From: Durusdinium trenchii | Lineage: Eukaryota > Sar > Dinophyceae > Suessiales > Symbiodiniaceae | NCBI GenBank assembly: GCA_963970005.1 | Contig: CAXAMN010001336.1 | Location: forward strand, 53,640 to 117,639 | Reading direction: 5' to 3' | Length of the DNA stretch: 64,000 nt | Part shown: one piece after another, positions 51,249 to 63,163 of the stretch | Numbering within the stretch: the first letter of the stretch is position 1 | Layout: each line of letters starts with the position of its first letter | Notes under the pieces: generated by a model | What the model was told of the DNA's origin: nothing | Database searches by the model: none | The model's input: only the letters and a program-made list of their open reading frames with translations | Program-made: the position numbers and the translations under genes

Positions 51249-52761
51249 GTGGGGGGGTTCTGAGACTGGAAACCACTTGGGGGATGAAGGCTGGGACTGT
51301 GTGTTTAACGCCTCAGAAGACTCCAAGAAAAGCTGGGTGACAACCCCGAAGTCACATTGAAGTCGCAAACCAGATGGGAGAGCCACACACCCTGACTTCT
51401 CACAAATCCACCCAAGCACAGCCAAAAAGGGCCAGCGAAAGCGTGAAGAGACTCTCAAGAGACTCTCCGCGAGCGAAGTGGCGCGTGACCGCGTGAGGGG
51501 TCGGTCCCCACTTGGAGGGGACCGGAACCGGATGGCGGTGAGCGGAGGTGGACCGGTTTCGGTGGTGCTTCTGGACGAACTTCTGGACCCAAAAAGCCTG
51601 ACGATCCTTGGAGGGGTGTGTGATTTTATCACCTTTCACTGAAACAGAGGGCGTGAAAACGGGTGGTTTTTGAGGAATTCAACAATGATCAGGTGGGATT
51701 TGTGTAGAAGCTTCCCCAATGTGTCTTCATGCACTGAGCCCCAAGAAAACCGCCTTCAGCCTGAGGCCCATGCCATGTAAAGAGCCCTGCTGGGTCAGTC
51801 AGGACCGACGGCCCTGGGGGGGAACACCCAGATCCGCGTGGATGGGACAAGAGCATCAGGAATGATGAGGATCTTGGACATCCTATTTTGGTCTGGGATA
51901 CCTACTCTACCCAATATGCAAGAGTGTAGCTTCTACCAGTACCGCCAGGAAATTTCGTTGAGACTTTGGAACGACCCATGCCTAGGTCGGTGGAACCATT
52001 GGTGACCCGTACAGGGAGAGGCGATGGTGACCGATGAGAGGCAGATGCGCATCCGTGGCTCCGCTGTGACTCTCTGTGATGCAGCCGCAGGACGATTTCT
52101 TCTCGCAGTCCGCGAAGCCCATGAAGGGGCTCCCAGTGGATGTGGGGATTATGGGGGCCAAGAGTCAGAGGAGTCGAAGAGAAAAACGCTCCAGGTCTGA
52201 TTGGCAAAAATGGATCGATCATTTTCTCCAGGTTTAGGTAGGTAGGGAGAGTGGAGGATGATTCGTCATGTACTTTTTGTAGAAGTCCAGTTCGATGAGC
52301 TTGGGCCGCCAATTCGGAATGTTTGGAGTCCAATTCGGACTTGGGTCACCAGGTTGTCCGAAAAAATTTTGAAAATGGACAGAAATCGTTGAAAAAATGG
52401 TTGAACATGGTCGCCTTTTTTGAGGGCCAATGTTGATGGTGGATGAATGATCCAACGGGTTCCTACCTGGACGGATGGATCAAGGTCTCCGCGCCGGAAA
52501 AAGCTGGTGAATGGCGTACCCCGACCGACCATGGTTTAAAACGATCCTCCGCTCCAGTCCGGTCGGTTTTCACTTTTTGACATTGGAGCTTGTTCCGGAA
52601 GCTTCGCATCAGCATCGCTCCTTTTGGGGGTCTTCGGCCCAACAAGAAGAGAAGAAGAAGTATCCTAGATTCGCTGGAATCATCATGAACATCGAAAAAT
52701 CGGCTGTGTGTAGAGGTCATCCAAAGCAGCCATCGTGCCATTTGCGCAACCGGCCACACAG
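51249..52761. other. No supported gene
   Basis: Probably intron or intergenic sequence. Frames on both strands lack splice context or motifs. Confidence 0.4.
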
Positions 52762-52865
52762 GTGGGGCGCCAGGGGCCGAGGAGATCTCGAGGCCGGGAA
52801 GCATGACCGGAACGGATTTGGTGTCCCAGCGCAACAATGCAGATGTAAAGCTTGAGAAAGAGTAT
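52762..52865 (+). CDS. Exon candidate, unknown protein
   Basis: Bounded by CCACACAG and a GTACTC donor. It reads GAPGAEEISRPGSMTGTD, then LVSQRNNADVKLEKEY, with G/C-rich third positions. Confidence 0.42.
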
Positions 52866-53319
52866 GTACTCGTACTTGTTTGTTTGGGTACGGTTTCTTC
52901 AAGAGCCTCATTGAAGTCATAACGTCGTCCGCTGGGTGGTGGGAGGGAAGTGAGTGTTCTGTTGAAGGCATCATGAGATGTTCTTCCGTTCTTCCACTAT
53001 TTTGCAGTTGTAGCTTGGGATTCTTCGTCTTCGTCTCGCTTGTATGTTTAAAGTGTCGGTCGATATATCTCATGTTTGCAGCCGGAGTCAACCGGTGGTT
53101 TTGCACCCTAAAAAATCGCCCTGCTTCGCCGGACTCGGGAGACCTTTGGACCTTCTTTGGAGTCAATGGACACTTTCGGTTTGGTTTTTCATATCGGATC
53201 ATATGGTTGGTGGAAAATGGTGGAAGTCATTGCGCGGTTTTTGTGGCTTGATGCCAAAGATGGACCATTTCGCTGGAGAGAAAGGTCCACTGTTGTTTCC
53301 CTCTACTAGGGGCAAGAAG

Positions 53320-53445
53320 CTACGTTCGGGGCTCCTGGCCTTACTACTAGCAAGGACGCTACGAACGGGGCTCCTGGCCTCGCTACGAACGGAGCATTCT
53401 TGCTACGAACGTAACAAAAAAGCTACGAACGGGGCCCTTGATGAT
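53320..53445 (+). repeat. Short tandem repeat, GCTACGAACGGGGCTCCTGG type
   Basis: About five imperfect copies of a ~20-25-bp unit (GCTACGAACGGGGCTCCTGG and variants) directly before an exon acceptor. Confidence 0.7.
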
Positions 53446-53450
53446 GCCAG

Positions 53451-53541
53451 TCTGACTCTTGTGTCCCTCTACTTCAAAGGCCTCGGCGTGATCGGCGGCG
53501 TCTCGCCTGTCCAGGTGATCCGTCAGCTGGGCGCCAATGCT
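53451..53541 (+). CDS. Exon, unknown protein
   Basis: Starts after GATGATGCCAG and ends at a strong GTGCGT donor. Reads LTLVSLYFKGLGVIGG, then VSPVQVIRQLGANA, a hydrophobic, structured-looking segment with G/C third positions. Likely part of the gene continuing at 53928, with at least one exon missing between because phases differ. Confidence 0.55.
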
Positions 53542-53927
53542 GTGCGTCCGGGGACCGACCGGCAAAGGACATCGACAGACCGGGTCTAAACTCCATGGTC
53601 GTTCAAAGAACCATGCGGGAGTTGATGGACACGTCATAGAACCATGGAGTTCCATGGTTCTTTTTGTAGTCCCATCCAGTGAGTGGAGCATTGGACTTGG
53701 GCACCCCTATCCTGCAATAAACCCGACATGGAACTGCTGGTAGTGTGTTTGTTTTTGGCTGGACATCTTTTGGGCAAAACTGGCGAACAAGAGTAGCGGA
53801 GGCATTCAGTGACAAGTGACGAGATAGAATGTTCGCAGGGTAGGAGAGAACGATCGGACCTTTGCTCCTCAAAAAATATGTGCGGAACGACCTGTTCCCT
53901 TGACCGTCTGGCCCTGCGTCATCGCAG

Positions 53928-56880
53928 CGCTTTGGTCTCCTCCGGACCGAGGTCTCTATGGCAACAACCCGGAGAACACGCACCGAGACTTTTTGGATGA
54001 AGCCGAGGTGCATGGTTCGCGGCGCACATCTTCTTCGGCTTTGCGGTTTTGCACGCCTCCCCCCGGTGCCAAGCTACGACGGGGTTCGAAGGGGTGGCTA
54101 CGTCCAGAGGCTTCCTTTCGGGGAGGGGTTTCTTTTAGGGGTTCGGCGGCGTGGGAAGAGGTCCCACCTGTGACCACCCTGGAGGCAGCAGCCCGTCCCT
54201 GCTTCTTGCTTCTTGCCGGAACGCAGGAGCTGGGCCTTCGAGTGATTCCAGGCCCCCGGTAAGAAGTCGGATGAGGGACTGGGGGGGGGAGTTCGGTTTC
54301 AGCGGCTGGAAGGAGGATGAGGATGGAATTTGGGATGGTTTCTGCTCTGGTTTGCCCAACATGTCAAGCAGGTTTTTAGATCTGAAGGACATCCCAACTT
54401 CATCTCACAGCTAAAAGCAACTAACCCACGAGATGAGGTCACACTCTTTCGTGGAGCGGGGCGGGGGCGTTTTTGCATGGTCCATCAGAAGAAGAAAGCA
54501 CAGAGCGCATCTGTCCACGCATGGCGTTTGTGTATCATTTTGTCTCTGCTAAGGGCGGGCGGTGACGCAAACCAGCTGCTGAATGCGTGGTGCCCGAGGT
54601 CTGAGCGACTACGACTTCATCCAAAGCCCCGAGAACTGCCTGACCACGGACTTCAACTGCTACGCCCAGGCGGATCGGAGTCGGAGCTCGATCCGAGTCT
54701 CCGCCTTGCGGACCGTGTGGATGGGCCGCATGCCAGGTCCAAAGGTGGGTGGTTCAAAAGGCTCAGGGGCGCTGAGGTGTTCAAACGGCCACAGCTGGGA
54801 AGATGGCCACTCGCTGAAGATGCCACATCTGGGACACAGTGATGGCCACTCGCCCTTTTGGGGCCGAACGGTGTGGGTGAGCATAGATTCGACGTGTCAG
54901 CCACACATCGAATGACTCACATGGGCGTGCCACCTCAAAAACTTCTAATCATCTACCAGGGCCGAAACCAAGCCAGGTAGTTTTTGGACAGCCCCTTAAC
55001 CTCTAAAGTCAGCTATTTTTTTCGACACCTCTTGGTGGAAGGTCCTGGTAACCGAAACGGTCTTGGTGCTCCGATCGATGGAACCGAGACTCGACCATCC
55101 CATCCGATCGGTCCGCACGGTCCGCATGGGTCCATCGAGCCGTTGTTTCGCGAGCTCCAAAGGATGAGGGGCGCGGAGACCTCATATGTGTATTCCAACC
55201 ACCTGGAGACTTCCCAGTTCAACCACCATATAATGAGGTTGGCTGGACCCCATGACGCGACGCGTCGGGGCGCGGGATGTGGACCGATCAACTGCTATAG
55301 ACGATGCTTGTCTCACCAAGTGCTTTTGGACACATCCTATAAGTACCATGAGTTTAAAACCCATAGCGAGACGGAGGATGGATTTTTCCTTTGAGTGGCT
55401 TGCTCACCTTTTCTTTATAGGTGAAAGAAAGAGGAAGGATCTTGAGATGCTAAGAACGCGGCTTCCCAGACCTCGTTTTGGTTTTTCCAGGGGCGTTCGT
55501 TCCCGCTCGCGGTCGCGTTCGTTCCCCGAAAGCTGTGGGCCTGGTACAGGTGAAGAAGTCCTATCGAGAGCTCCTTCAAAAGGGCTTTCTACGAGAAGGC
55601 GTGCACCGCCGCTGCGCCGTGCCCTCCGCGGACACCGCCGGTTAAGGAGACCTCTTAAGGCCAAGGCATGGGCCACTGGAATGAATGGTGTGTTGTAGGA
55701 AGGTTTTTGGGGGAGGTGAAGAAATGAAGTGAGGGGCAAGCCATTCCATCTCACGTTAACACTGCAGATCTTGCAGGGCGATACCATCCAGCTCTACGAG
55801 AGTTGATCGTCATCAACGAGCCCGACCTCAAGTTGCCCGGGCCACCCAGAGGGGCTTTGGGAGCCGAGCCGACGCGCGTAGAGCGAGCCGATGTCCGGCG
55901 TCGTCGCAGGTCCGGAGGGCTTGGAGGGGGGGGAGATGTCCAGGCCTCGGAAGATGATGTTCTTCGATTCCTTTCCACCTTTCCGCACCAGACATCGTCG
56001 TGGCGCAGACGTCGTTTCACGAAGTTCCATCGTCACCAGCGTCCGACCCGGCACGTGACCCGGCACGCTCCGGCACTCCGCACTTCCCGCCTCTCCGTCG
56101 TTCCAGGCCGGGCATGCATGCGCCGGTCAGCTTTTGTCGGGGCATCCTCAGCGCCGTCGACGCCATGTGCCTCGGCCGCGAGGGTGGTGCTGCTGGTGTC
56201 TCCGAAAAGGTGCGGTGACTGGGGCTCTCTTTGGGGCATGCCAAAAAACATAGAACATATATAGAACCGAACTGGATTGCTTTTCACACCACCCAAAAGA
56301 TCCAAAAAGAGTCCTTTGAGTGTTTACCCGAAAGTTCAAAAGGGCTCCTGCTCCGTGGTGTTCCTCGTCTCACAAAGCTCATTGCAGGTTCCGATCAAGA
56401 TACGCGCCGTTGTTCAAGGTGTTCTTCACGTTCTTCTCCCCAGAAAACAACGGTTCTTTCTGTCCAAATCCTCCAAAGTCCAAGCTCCCAAGTCCTACCA
56501 AAACCTCCCAAGTCCTTCCGAGGTTGGATGCTGAGAAGTCCATGAACCTCACCGGCCCAGGCCTTCCGAAAGCAACGAGAACTTGGACGCGCCGGTTCGA
56601 GCGCCTCCAGCGCCTTGGGTTTTGTTCCACCCCGTCCTTCCAGCCGGTTCCGAACGGGAGGATTCTTTTTTGGGGGTGCCCCCGGTCACATCACATCACA
56701 TCCGCGGCTGGATGGGGACGAGCCAAAGACCAGCCCTTTCCATGTGACTTCTGAAAGTTCGAGCTGTTTGGGCGGACCAGGCCCAGAGAACCTGTTATAA
56801 TGAGTCTACCGGAAGCAGGGATGCTCAGGCCCTGGGAAAAGAATCCACACCTGTTGGGCATGAGCACCAGCCAAGCACTG
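53928..56880 (+). CDS. Multi-exon host gene, product unknown
   Basis: Exons read with AG/GT borders: 53928-54007 (LYGNNPENTHRDFLDEAE), 54074-54258 (donor GTAAGA; TTLEAAARPCFLLLAGTQEL), 54606-54744 (donor GTGGGT; DYDFIQSPENCLTTDF), 55491-55640 (AVGLVQVKKSYRELLQKGF), 55768-55909 (YHPALRELIVINEPDLKLPG), 55992-56209 (donor GTGCGG; SFCRGILSAVDAMCLGRE), 56343-56387, 56561-56618, and one starting at 56758 with no clear end. Phases agree within the runs 53928-54744, 55491-55768 and 56209-56758. They fail between 54744 and 55491, where a missing exon near 55145-55230 is likely, and between 55909 and 55992. I do not recognise the protein, and exon ends remain predictions. Confidence 0.6.
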
Positions 56881-56946
56881 CTGCGTTGTGAAGAACACAC
56901 ACACGGGTCGTGCAGTTCCAAGAAGCTTCGAACTGAATCAAGATGT

Positions 56947-56958
56947 TTTTGGCTCAAG
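56947..56958 (+). other. Relict spliced-leader tail
   Basis: TTTTGGCTCAAG is the 3' end of the conserved dinoflagellate spliced leader (CCGTAGCCATTTTGGCTCAAG). It lies 42 bases upstream of the ATG of an intronless ORF. Such genomic relicts are the known mark of genes re-inserted from trans-spliced mRNA. Twelve bases match exactly and the 5' part of the leader does not, so a chance match is possible. Confidence 0.55.
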
Positions 56959-57000
56959 CAAAGGACTGCGCGAAGCTTTCGTTTTAGTCACTTCTGTAGC

Positions 57001-57267
57001 ATGTTGGGAGGGTTGTACCCGGCGGAGCAGGGAACCCTGAAGCGTTTGATGGAAAAGAAGATGACCGAAGGCTATGCGAGTTTCAACGACACAGAGAAGG
57101 AATACTATGGACGCTTAATGGTAAAAGCTGAGCACTGGGAAGTGAAAGAGCTTCAAGATGAACTGAAGCAGGAGCTGAAAGAGAAGGACGAGGAGGTTCC
57201 TCCTGTTGAGATTCAGACTGAGAGTGAGGCAAAGCAGAATGCTTGCGCAGAGTGTTCAATCCTCTAA
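57001..57267 (+). CDS. Small intronless gene ending in a CSIL prenylation-type box
   Basis: 88 codons from ATG 57001 to TAA. Reads LYPAEQGTLKRLMEKKM, then FNDTEKEYYGRLMVKAEHW, then a highly charged helix (VKELQDELKQELKEKDEE), ending AECSIL. A C-terminal Cys-Ser-Ile-Leu fits a CaaX box; Leu at the end favours geranylgeranylation, so membrane attachment is possible. Third positions are less G/C-rich than in neighbouring exons. With the relict leader upstream, this looks like a retroposed gene. The frame is open upstream to 56800, so it could instead be the last exon of the preceding gene. The protein family is not recognised. Confidence 0.6.
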   Translation: MLGGLYPAEQGTLKRLMEKKMTEGYASFNDTEKEYYGRLMVKAEHWEVKELQDELKQELKEKDEEVPPVEIQTESEAKQNACAECSIL

Positions 57268-58140
57268 AGGTCACAGCCACCAGCTAGTTTCACACAAAAT
57301 TTCTAGTCAAACAGCTGTGCTGAAGGTGTAGCTCTTTCTTGTTCAATTTCTTGTCCATGCGACAACTCGCATGCAAAGTCATGCAACAGACTGGGCGGTC
57401 TCACGGATTTCGTTGTCCTGACGGATTTCGGGGTGGACCGTCCAACACCTTGGTGGCTCAGACACTGGCCACCGAAGCAGATCTGAAAAGCATCGTCGTC
57501 CTTGCGCGCCCACGGACATCGCTCTTCCTCTCGGTCATCTCCGGTCGTCGACGTTCGTGGCATCGGGGACCTTGAAACGGAACCCGGTCCACTGAAGTCC
57601 GAGTCCGATTTTGGGACACCTCCGGTTGGACCAGGACGGCCGGTTGGGCTGGTCCGACTGGTCAAACGTCCAGAGACCTGCCCAGACGCTCGGTCTACAG
57701 CGTCCTTCCAAGAACGACCAGCAGAACGACCACCTTCCCCACCATTTCACCTTGGCCCCCGCAAACACCACCCGTGGAGAACACGCGTCGTCCTGCTTCT
57801 CCATCTAAAAACGCCCCCCCCAAAGCCACTGGCGAACTGTCCGACGGCTTCGCCCCTCCGGTCCCACGGCCCCACGGCCGGGCCACGGCAGCCAGGCATC
57901 AACTTCACGGTGGCGCCCGGGGGCGAAGAAACGGGTGAAGGAACGGTCGGGTGGGGCGAGCGGTGGGGAGACAGGGCGTTTGGAAGAAGGGCCACGGCCA
58001 TCCGTGTCCGGGCCAAAACACCGCTCAAGTCCTCCACTTTTCACAAACCGATCGCACAGATAATGGACCTCCTTGAGGGTGGTGGAGCTTGCAATAGTAG
58101 TAGGGAGACCTTCTAGTTCGGCGCCTCTGCGGGGTCCCAG
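57268..58140. other. Intergenic or intron, no supported gene
   Basis: A minus-strand candidate exon (58173-58040, reading LEGLPTTIASSTTLKEV) competes with the plus-strand gene that follows; neither has a second supporting exon here. Confidence 0.4.
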
Positions 58141-61100
58141 GTTTTCCTTCGGCGTGTGCAGCACCTGCGGCAACTACACGTCCGGGACGCGGTCCCGGTG
58201 GCGCTGCCGGGTGGCGCCGCCGGGCGATGCCGGTTGCCTCGCAGGTTTGACCAAGAAGAGACGCGAAGGGACTGGTTTTCTGATGTTTTTCTGTTTTTCC
58301 AGTTGGCTTAAGGGTCCCAAAGGCGCCGAGCCGAACGAGTGCGTTGAGGGTCTTTCCTCGAACTAGGAGGAGCAATCTGGGTGCTCTCATCCAAACATCC
58401 GAGAGGTCACATCTCCTAGAGTGAAACAAGAAACAGAACTTGAGCGGTTTGGCCAAGCACCTGCTTTTCACCTCATATTCTTACAATGACAGCAGGCACG
58501 CTGTCAGAGAGAAGGCCCTTCCTCCCGTCCGGTGCAGCGCCTCAGGTCCAGCCCGGCACTGGGTCAGATGACCATGCTACGGGCCCGGGAGACACGGAGA
58601 GACCGAAGCGTTGTCGGATCTGGGTCTCGGTCTTGGTCTCCGGTCGCCGTCTTTTAAGAAAGGACCTCTGGGCTTGCTGGATGCATGGCTTCATGGTGCA
58701 TGTTTCATCTGGAGAGCCATCCACATGTGGGTTTGCTTCTTATTTAAAGCATTACCTGGTCACTGAGGTGTTAGGAGGTTTTGGTTGGATTTGGCGCCTC
58801 ATGAAGCTGTGGGCTCGACCTTCCCAAGACCAGCAGCTCCCTGACCCACCAGGTGTTACCTCAAGGATGGATCCTGATGGAAGCCTCCAGGAGTTTCATG
58901 ACGGAGTAGTAGTAATCGTCCGAAGAGCGTGTACTAATGAGATATAATGAATGCTATTACCACGGAATAGGCCACGGATCTCCACAGTCAGAGCAAAAAA
59001 GTCCGCAAAACTTCTTCACCCAGAACGTCCTTTGTGCACAAAAAACCTTACAGGCAACGTCCTCACCTTCCCCCAACGGTTCAAGGCGGCCTTCCGAAAC
59101 GCCAGCCTCGTGGGTCGGGACGCCGAGCCTGCCGCGCGGCGCACGGCGGACACCGTGGTGACCGGTGGGGAGGTGCCATCCGACGGTGGAACCCACCTGG
59201 GCGGTTCTACCAAGTGAACTGGTCAGCTCAGGTGTGTCTCCTGCTTTTGGAGTAGACGTCACGTACTGAGAGTTGTGATAGATATCTTATATTGTTCTTG
59301 TATATTATTTTCCCAACATGGTGTTGATGATGTGTCTATGGTACCAGCCACTGATGTCTGGCGGCTAGAGTCTTTTGCAGGAACTGCTCTTAAGGTAGAT
59401 GGGGCACCAAAAAAGAAACAAACAGCTCCGGTCTGCGTTTGCCTCCCCCCCCAGTTTGCCCCGTCCTAGACGTCTTCGGTCTCCGAAGTCGTGAAGGTTA
59501 TGTGCCCAAGAACAACCTCACGAAGTTCTACGACGAGAGGTCTGCAGTGTCGCCGGGAACGAGAGGTCTGCCCAACAGATGGCCTCAAGTAAATGAAATA
59601 ACCTTTCGTTCCGCATATTACAACCAAGAGGTTTTCGCGTAACGAAAGGTTTGCAATAGACCTTTGTTTTGTTCCGTGCAGCATAAAGTCGTCGGGAGGG
59701 CTGTGAACAGAGTAGATGATGGCAGTGCTGAGTACTGGGCAACCCAAGGGGCTCCAGGGGTTTTCGGAAGATGGTTCAAGCAAATGACTCTCAAGACACC
59801 TATCAAACACTCCCTTCAACATTTGTCGGAGGAGACTTGGAAAACTTGTCTCAACGTCTATCCAAAAGAGAAGAACGTCTATCCAAAAAAAAGAGAACAG
59901 TGAGGTCCTCCCTGGTTCTTCGACGGACCTTGAGATCCCAGTTGGTTCGGTCACATGACCAGGCCTGTGAAAAGGGTCGGACCCGTCACGAACTGAGGAA
60001 GCTGGTCTATGTCAACTCCTTTGCGTTCGTCGTGACGCTTTCGATGTGGTAAATCGGTGAATCTATTTTGGTTTAGTTGCAATGTATGTCATCGCATGTT
60101 TTCCCATGAACGAATGACGCAAGGTTTTTTTNNNNNNNNNNGCTCACTGCATGAAAAGGCGCGAATATGAGGCGAGTGGGCAAACATGATATACAATAGC
60201 ATATATAACAAATTCCGGACGTTGAAACGGTGATTGTTTGGCCTTTTGGTCACTTTCGCCCCTACTGAGACTACTCTTGTTCAACCAGACCTTTCAACAT
60301 GGATCCAAGATCAAACATAATATAGAGACCACCAATTCCATGATTGGATTTCTTAAATAGTATCTACCTGCAGGTCATGTTGGTCATGTATTTGTGGCTT
60401 CACACCAGAAATAGACCAATCCGCACGCAAATAAAAGATACAGAGGCCAAGCTCCCATCCGGAGACACCTCGGGTGTCCACCGGCACAACGCGACCGCGC
60501 ACAAAAAAAGAACGTGCCAAAAACACCGCCACACCGCGCACGGCCGGGGAGCTGTTGGTCAGGTTCCACAACAGTTTCAACACGGCGAACCCCGCCCCCT
60601 GGCGCAGAGGGTCCGCGTTGGATGTGTCGGGTCCGGATCCCTCCGGGGAGGTTAGTTGCTGAGTCAGATTTGAGAAGAAGGGGGGGGATGACCCGGTGCT
60701 GGGTTTTATTTGGACCCGGTCAAGGAAGATGGAGGTCAGTTGTTGGGGAGTTAGGAACCGAATCGAAAAGAACCACACAGCGTTGTGGAGAGGAAACTGG
60801 AAGGGTTCTTGTCAACGACATGTTTGCCCAGCTGCACAGAACTGGCACAGCAAACTTCCTGCCCATTCCTGGTGGAGCAAACGCCCTGTGTGAGATCATT
60901 CTACAGGGGCTCAGACCCAGAACTCGCAGGAACCCTGACTTGCATCCACAGATCCGATGGCTTCGAGCCATCAACGTTTCACAGGTGAGTTAGAGGAAAG
61001 TGACATCCCGAAAGACCCAGAAGCCGCGGTGTTCGTGGTCTCAGCCCCCGTTTTTCGGGACCGTAACCCGGGGACCGTAACCCGGGAACCCGGTTGAGCC

Positions 61101-62670
61101 ATCCTTCCACCTGTGACATCGCTCCGTTCCCGCGAATGGGCCCGACTTCGCCACCACGGGACACCCGAAACACCAAAAGCCGAGTTCCGAAGCCCGTGTC
61201 GCCGTCCGCGTGAACCGTCCCTGGATGCCCCAGCAAAAACCGAGCTGCGAGAAAGGCCTAAGTGGTGTGAAGTCATCCGCCCTCGCCCTCGCCGTTCGAC
61301 CATTCGAGAAAAGCCATGGGAACGACCTGATGTTGTAAAATTATTAGGCCCTAAGGATCCTTGGACCCTCCTTAGAAGGGGTTGAACCCTCTATAACAAG
61401 GGTTTGTACCCTCAAAACCCTTGTTTTTGAGGGTGCGGATCCTTAGCGGGGTACATGACATCAAGGTTGAATTGATTTGAACTGCCAGTTTGGGCATCCC
61501 TCCGGCGCCCGTCACGAAACCGGGGGATGCCGTCCGCCTCGCCGGACATGGACCGCTACGAATCTGTCCGATCTGGCTCCAGCCCGCCCAAAGATGGCGA
61601 GTACCTTCGGCCCGATCACATCATGATGCTCATGGGTTTGGAACTGAACCACCGGATGGGTTGTCACAGTTACAACACTATATATAGGTCGGTCATGGAC
61701 TTCCAGGGTGAAGAGATATTTCGAAGATTCCAACCGCCCACCCAGGATTTAAGGGTTTTGAAAAAATCGGAACAACCAGGGTTTTACTACCTGGACCCTC
61801 TAAGGGGTGCCCAATGGAAGCCTATAGGTAGTGTGGAGTAGTCCAGCCAGGACACCCCTTCAAGGGTCCTGGTAAGGAGCTTTAACCCTAACAAAGCCAG
61901 GTGTGTTCCCATTCTTATGAATGGCTCTCCTTTTGGTTGGCTACCGCCCGACACGATCGCGCCATGAAGGGCACCCACCGTTGCCCCAGAAAAAGGACCT
62001 GACGGTACCGACCGACGCGCCTCTTTGCTCTCGGACCGTTCTCCTTTGGTCTGGGAACCACGAAAACCCATCTTCGAAGTCTGGGTTAAACCTCGAGTTC
62101 ACCTCCGGTGGATGGGCACCTGGGGGAACCCACCTGGTCCGGGACCTCGTCCACCGACCCTCGACCTGTCCGGTGACCCGCCATGGCACCGGCCTTCGGG
62201 GTGAACGACGAGAGCGAGAACGGATGGTCAGGCGCAGCGTTCGCCTAACAAGAGCCGTGTGGTTGGGTGGGTCCACCATTCCTCTAAAGCGGGGTGGGAG
62301 GAAGCACAAGAGGTTAGCTATATATATATATATGCAGCTTGTGCTACGTGCCAAAACGGTACCGCAAAGCCGTTCTTCGCGTCACACCCACCACTGTGGG
62401 GACGCTCCTCCCGGGGGGCTTCCCCGGGTGCTGCAAAGCGTCCTGCCAGGCGCAGCGGCGAGATCCGCGGCCGCTCTTCCGCCCTCCGTCGAACCGAACC
62501 GGGCGAACGGCGCGGCGGCCTCGGCGCGGACGAGCTGCGCGGCGACGACGGCGCCGGTCCCTTGGTGGGGGTACCTGAACTGCGCGGTGCTGGCGGTGGC
62601 CTTTGCGTATCCCTTCTTCGCGGTGGTGGACACCAAGTCCGAGGACTCCGACTTCACGCCCTGCGACTTG
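58141..62670 (+). CDS. Ten-exon host gene with a consistent phase chain, product unknown
   Basis: Exons: 58141-58244, 59053-59164, 59470-59588, 59963-60048, 60446-60650, 60751-60984, 61180-61264, 61489-61687, 61970-62136, 62450-62670. Every border is AG/GT (donors GTTTGA, GTGGGG, GTAAAT, GTAAAT, GTTAGT, GTGAGT, GTGTGA, GTCGGT, GTCCGG, GTCGTG) and every junction keeps the reading frame. About 510 codons, G/C-rich at third positions. Features: a Cys-rich start (CSTCGNYTSGTRSRWRC), a hydrophobic segment (KLVYVNSFAFVVTLSM), a basic stretch (RTKKERAKNTATPR), GTANFLPIPGGANALCEI, an Ala-rich stretch, and a probable membrane helix (YLNCAVLAVAFAYPFFAV). Exons 61180-61264 and 61970-62136 are the least certain. 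The 5' end is not identified, and an assembly gap lies in one intron. The family is not recognised. Confidence 0.65.
60132..60141. other. Assembly gap, 10 N
   Basis: Ten Ns inside the intron between the exons ending at 60048 and starting at 60446. Confidence 0.99.
61351..61446. repeat. Foldback element inside an intron
   Basis: CTAAGGATCC (61351-61360) and GGATCCTTAG (61437-61446) are perfect 10-bp inverted ends of a ~96-bp segment whose inside also pairs (ACAAGGGTTTGTACC and CAAAACCCTTGT). It lies in the intron between 61264 and 61489. A related ACCCTCTAAGGGG / ACCCCTTCAAGGGT arrangement occurs in the next intron (61795-61870). Confidence 0.6.
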
Positions 62671-62813
62671 GTCGTGTGATTTTTGGTGGGAGGTCAGGTC
62701 AGTTCAGGACCCGGTGGTTTTTGTTCGCTTTGGAACGAGCATGGGTCGCGAGGTTTTTTGGGGTTTTGGGCCAGTCTTGACTCAGGGATTTGGCGTTATT
62801 GGCGATGTCCGAG

Positions 62814-62981
62814 GACAGCTCCCCTCTTCTGACTTCGGTGCACGCCAACGAACGGCGCTGGTTTCTGGCGGGGGGGGTGTTCGGGATGTCGAATCTTTGG
62901 AACCCAGGCACCGCCCAGACATGGAACATGCGGGGGGTGGCTCCAAAAAACATGTTGATTGAAACCTGGGCCCAGACATGA
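62814..62981 (+). CDS. Exon continuing the ten-exon gene, hydrophobic
   Basis: Follows GATGTCCGAG in the phase left by the exon ending at 62670. Reads SSPLLTSVHANERRWFLAGG, then VFGMSNLWNPGTAQTW, which looks like the start of a membrane helix. The donor is unclear: a GC donor in the CCCAGGCACCG stretch would fit the next exon's phase. Dinoflagellates use GC donors often. Otherwise the frame ends at TGA 62979-62981. Confidence 0.5.
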   Translation, partial: DSSPLLTSVHANERRWFLAGGVFGMSNLWNPGTAQTWNMRGVAPKNMLIETWAQT

Positions 62982-63163
62982 CCTGTTTTGTTTGGGACTG
63001 CCATCTTTGCAGTGCATGGGAGGGTGGATTGAAAAGGGCTCGAGATCTGGGGCTAGTGCATTGGGTTGAGTCCCTCGTCTCTAGCCGCCCCCCCTCCTTT
63101 CCAAACATCTTCCGTCTCATCATTTTATCTTGTTGGTGTTTTTTGGGAAAATCGATGCCTGCA

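Noticed and set aside
56343-56387. GVPRLTKLI reading, reminiscent of RNA polymerase largest subunit
   Set aside because: This frame does not fit the phases of adjacent exons, and no other polymerase motif is present; the phase-0 frame was chosen.
57805-58173. Minus-strand exon candidate (LPTTIASSTTLKEVHYL)
   Set aside because: It is protein-like with an AG border, but it stands alone and conflicts with the plus-strand chain starting at 58141.
62382-62657. Minus-strand alanine-rich frame
   Set aside because: It mirrors a plus-strand exon that has a membrane helix, matching phases and splice borders.
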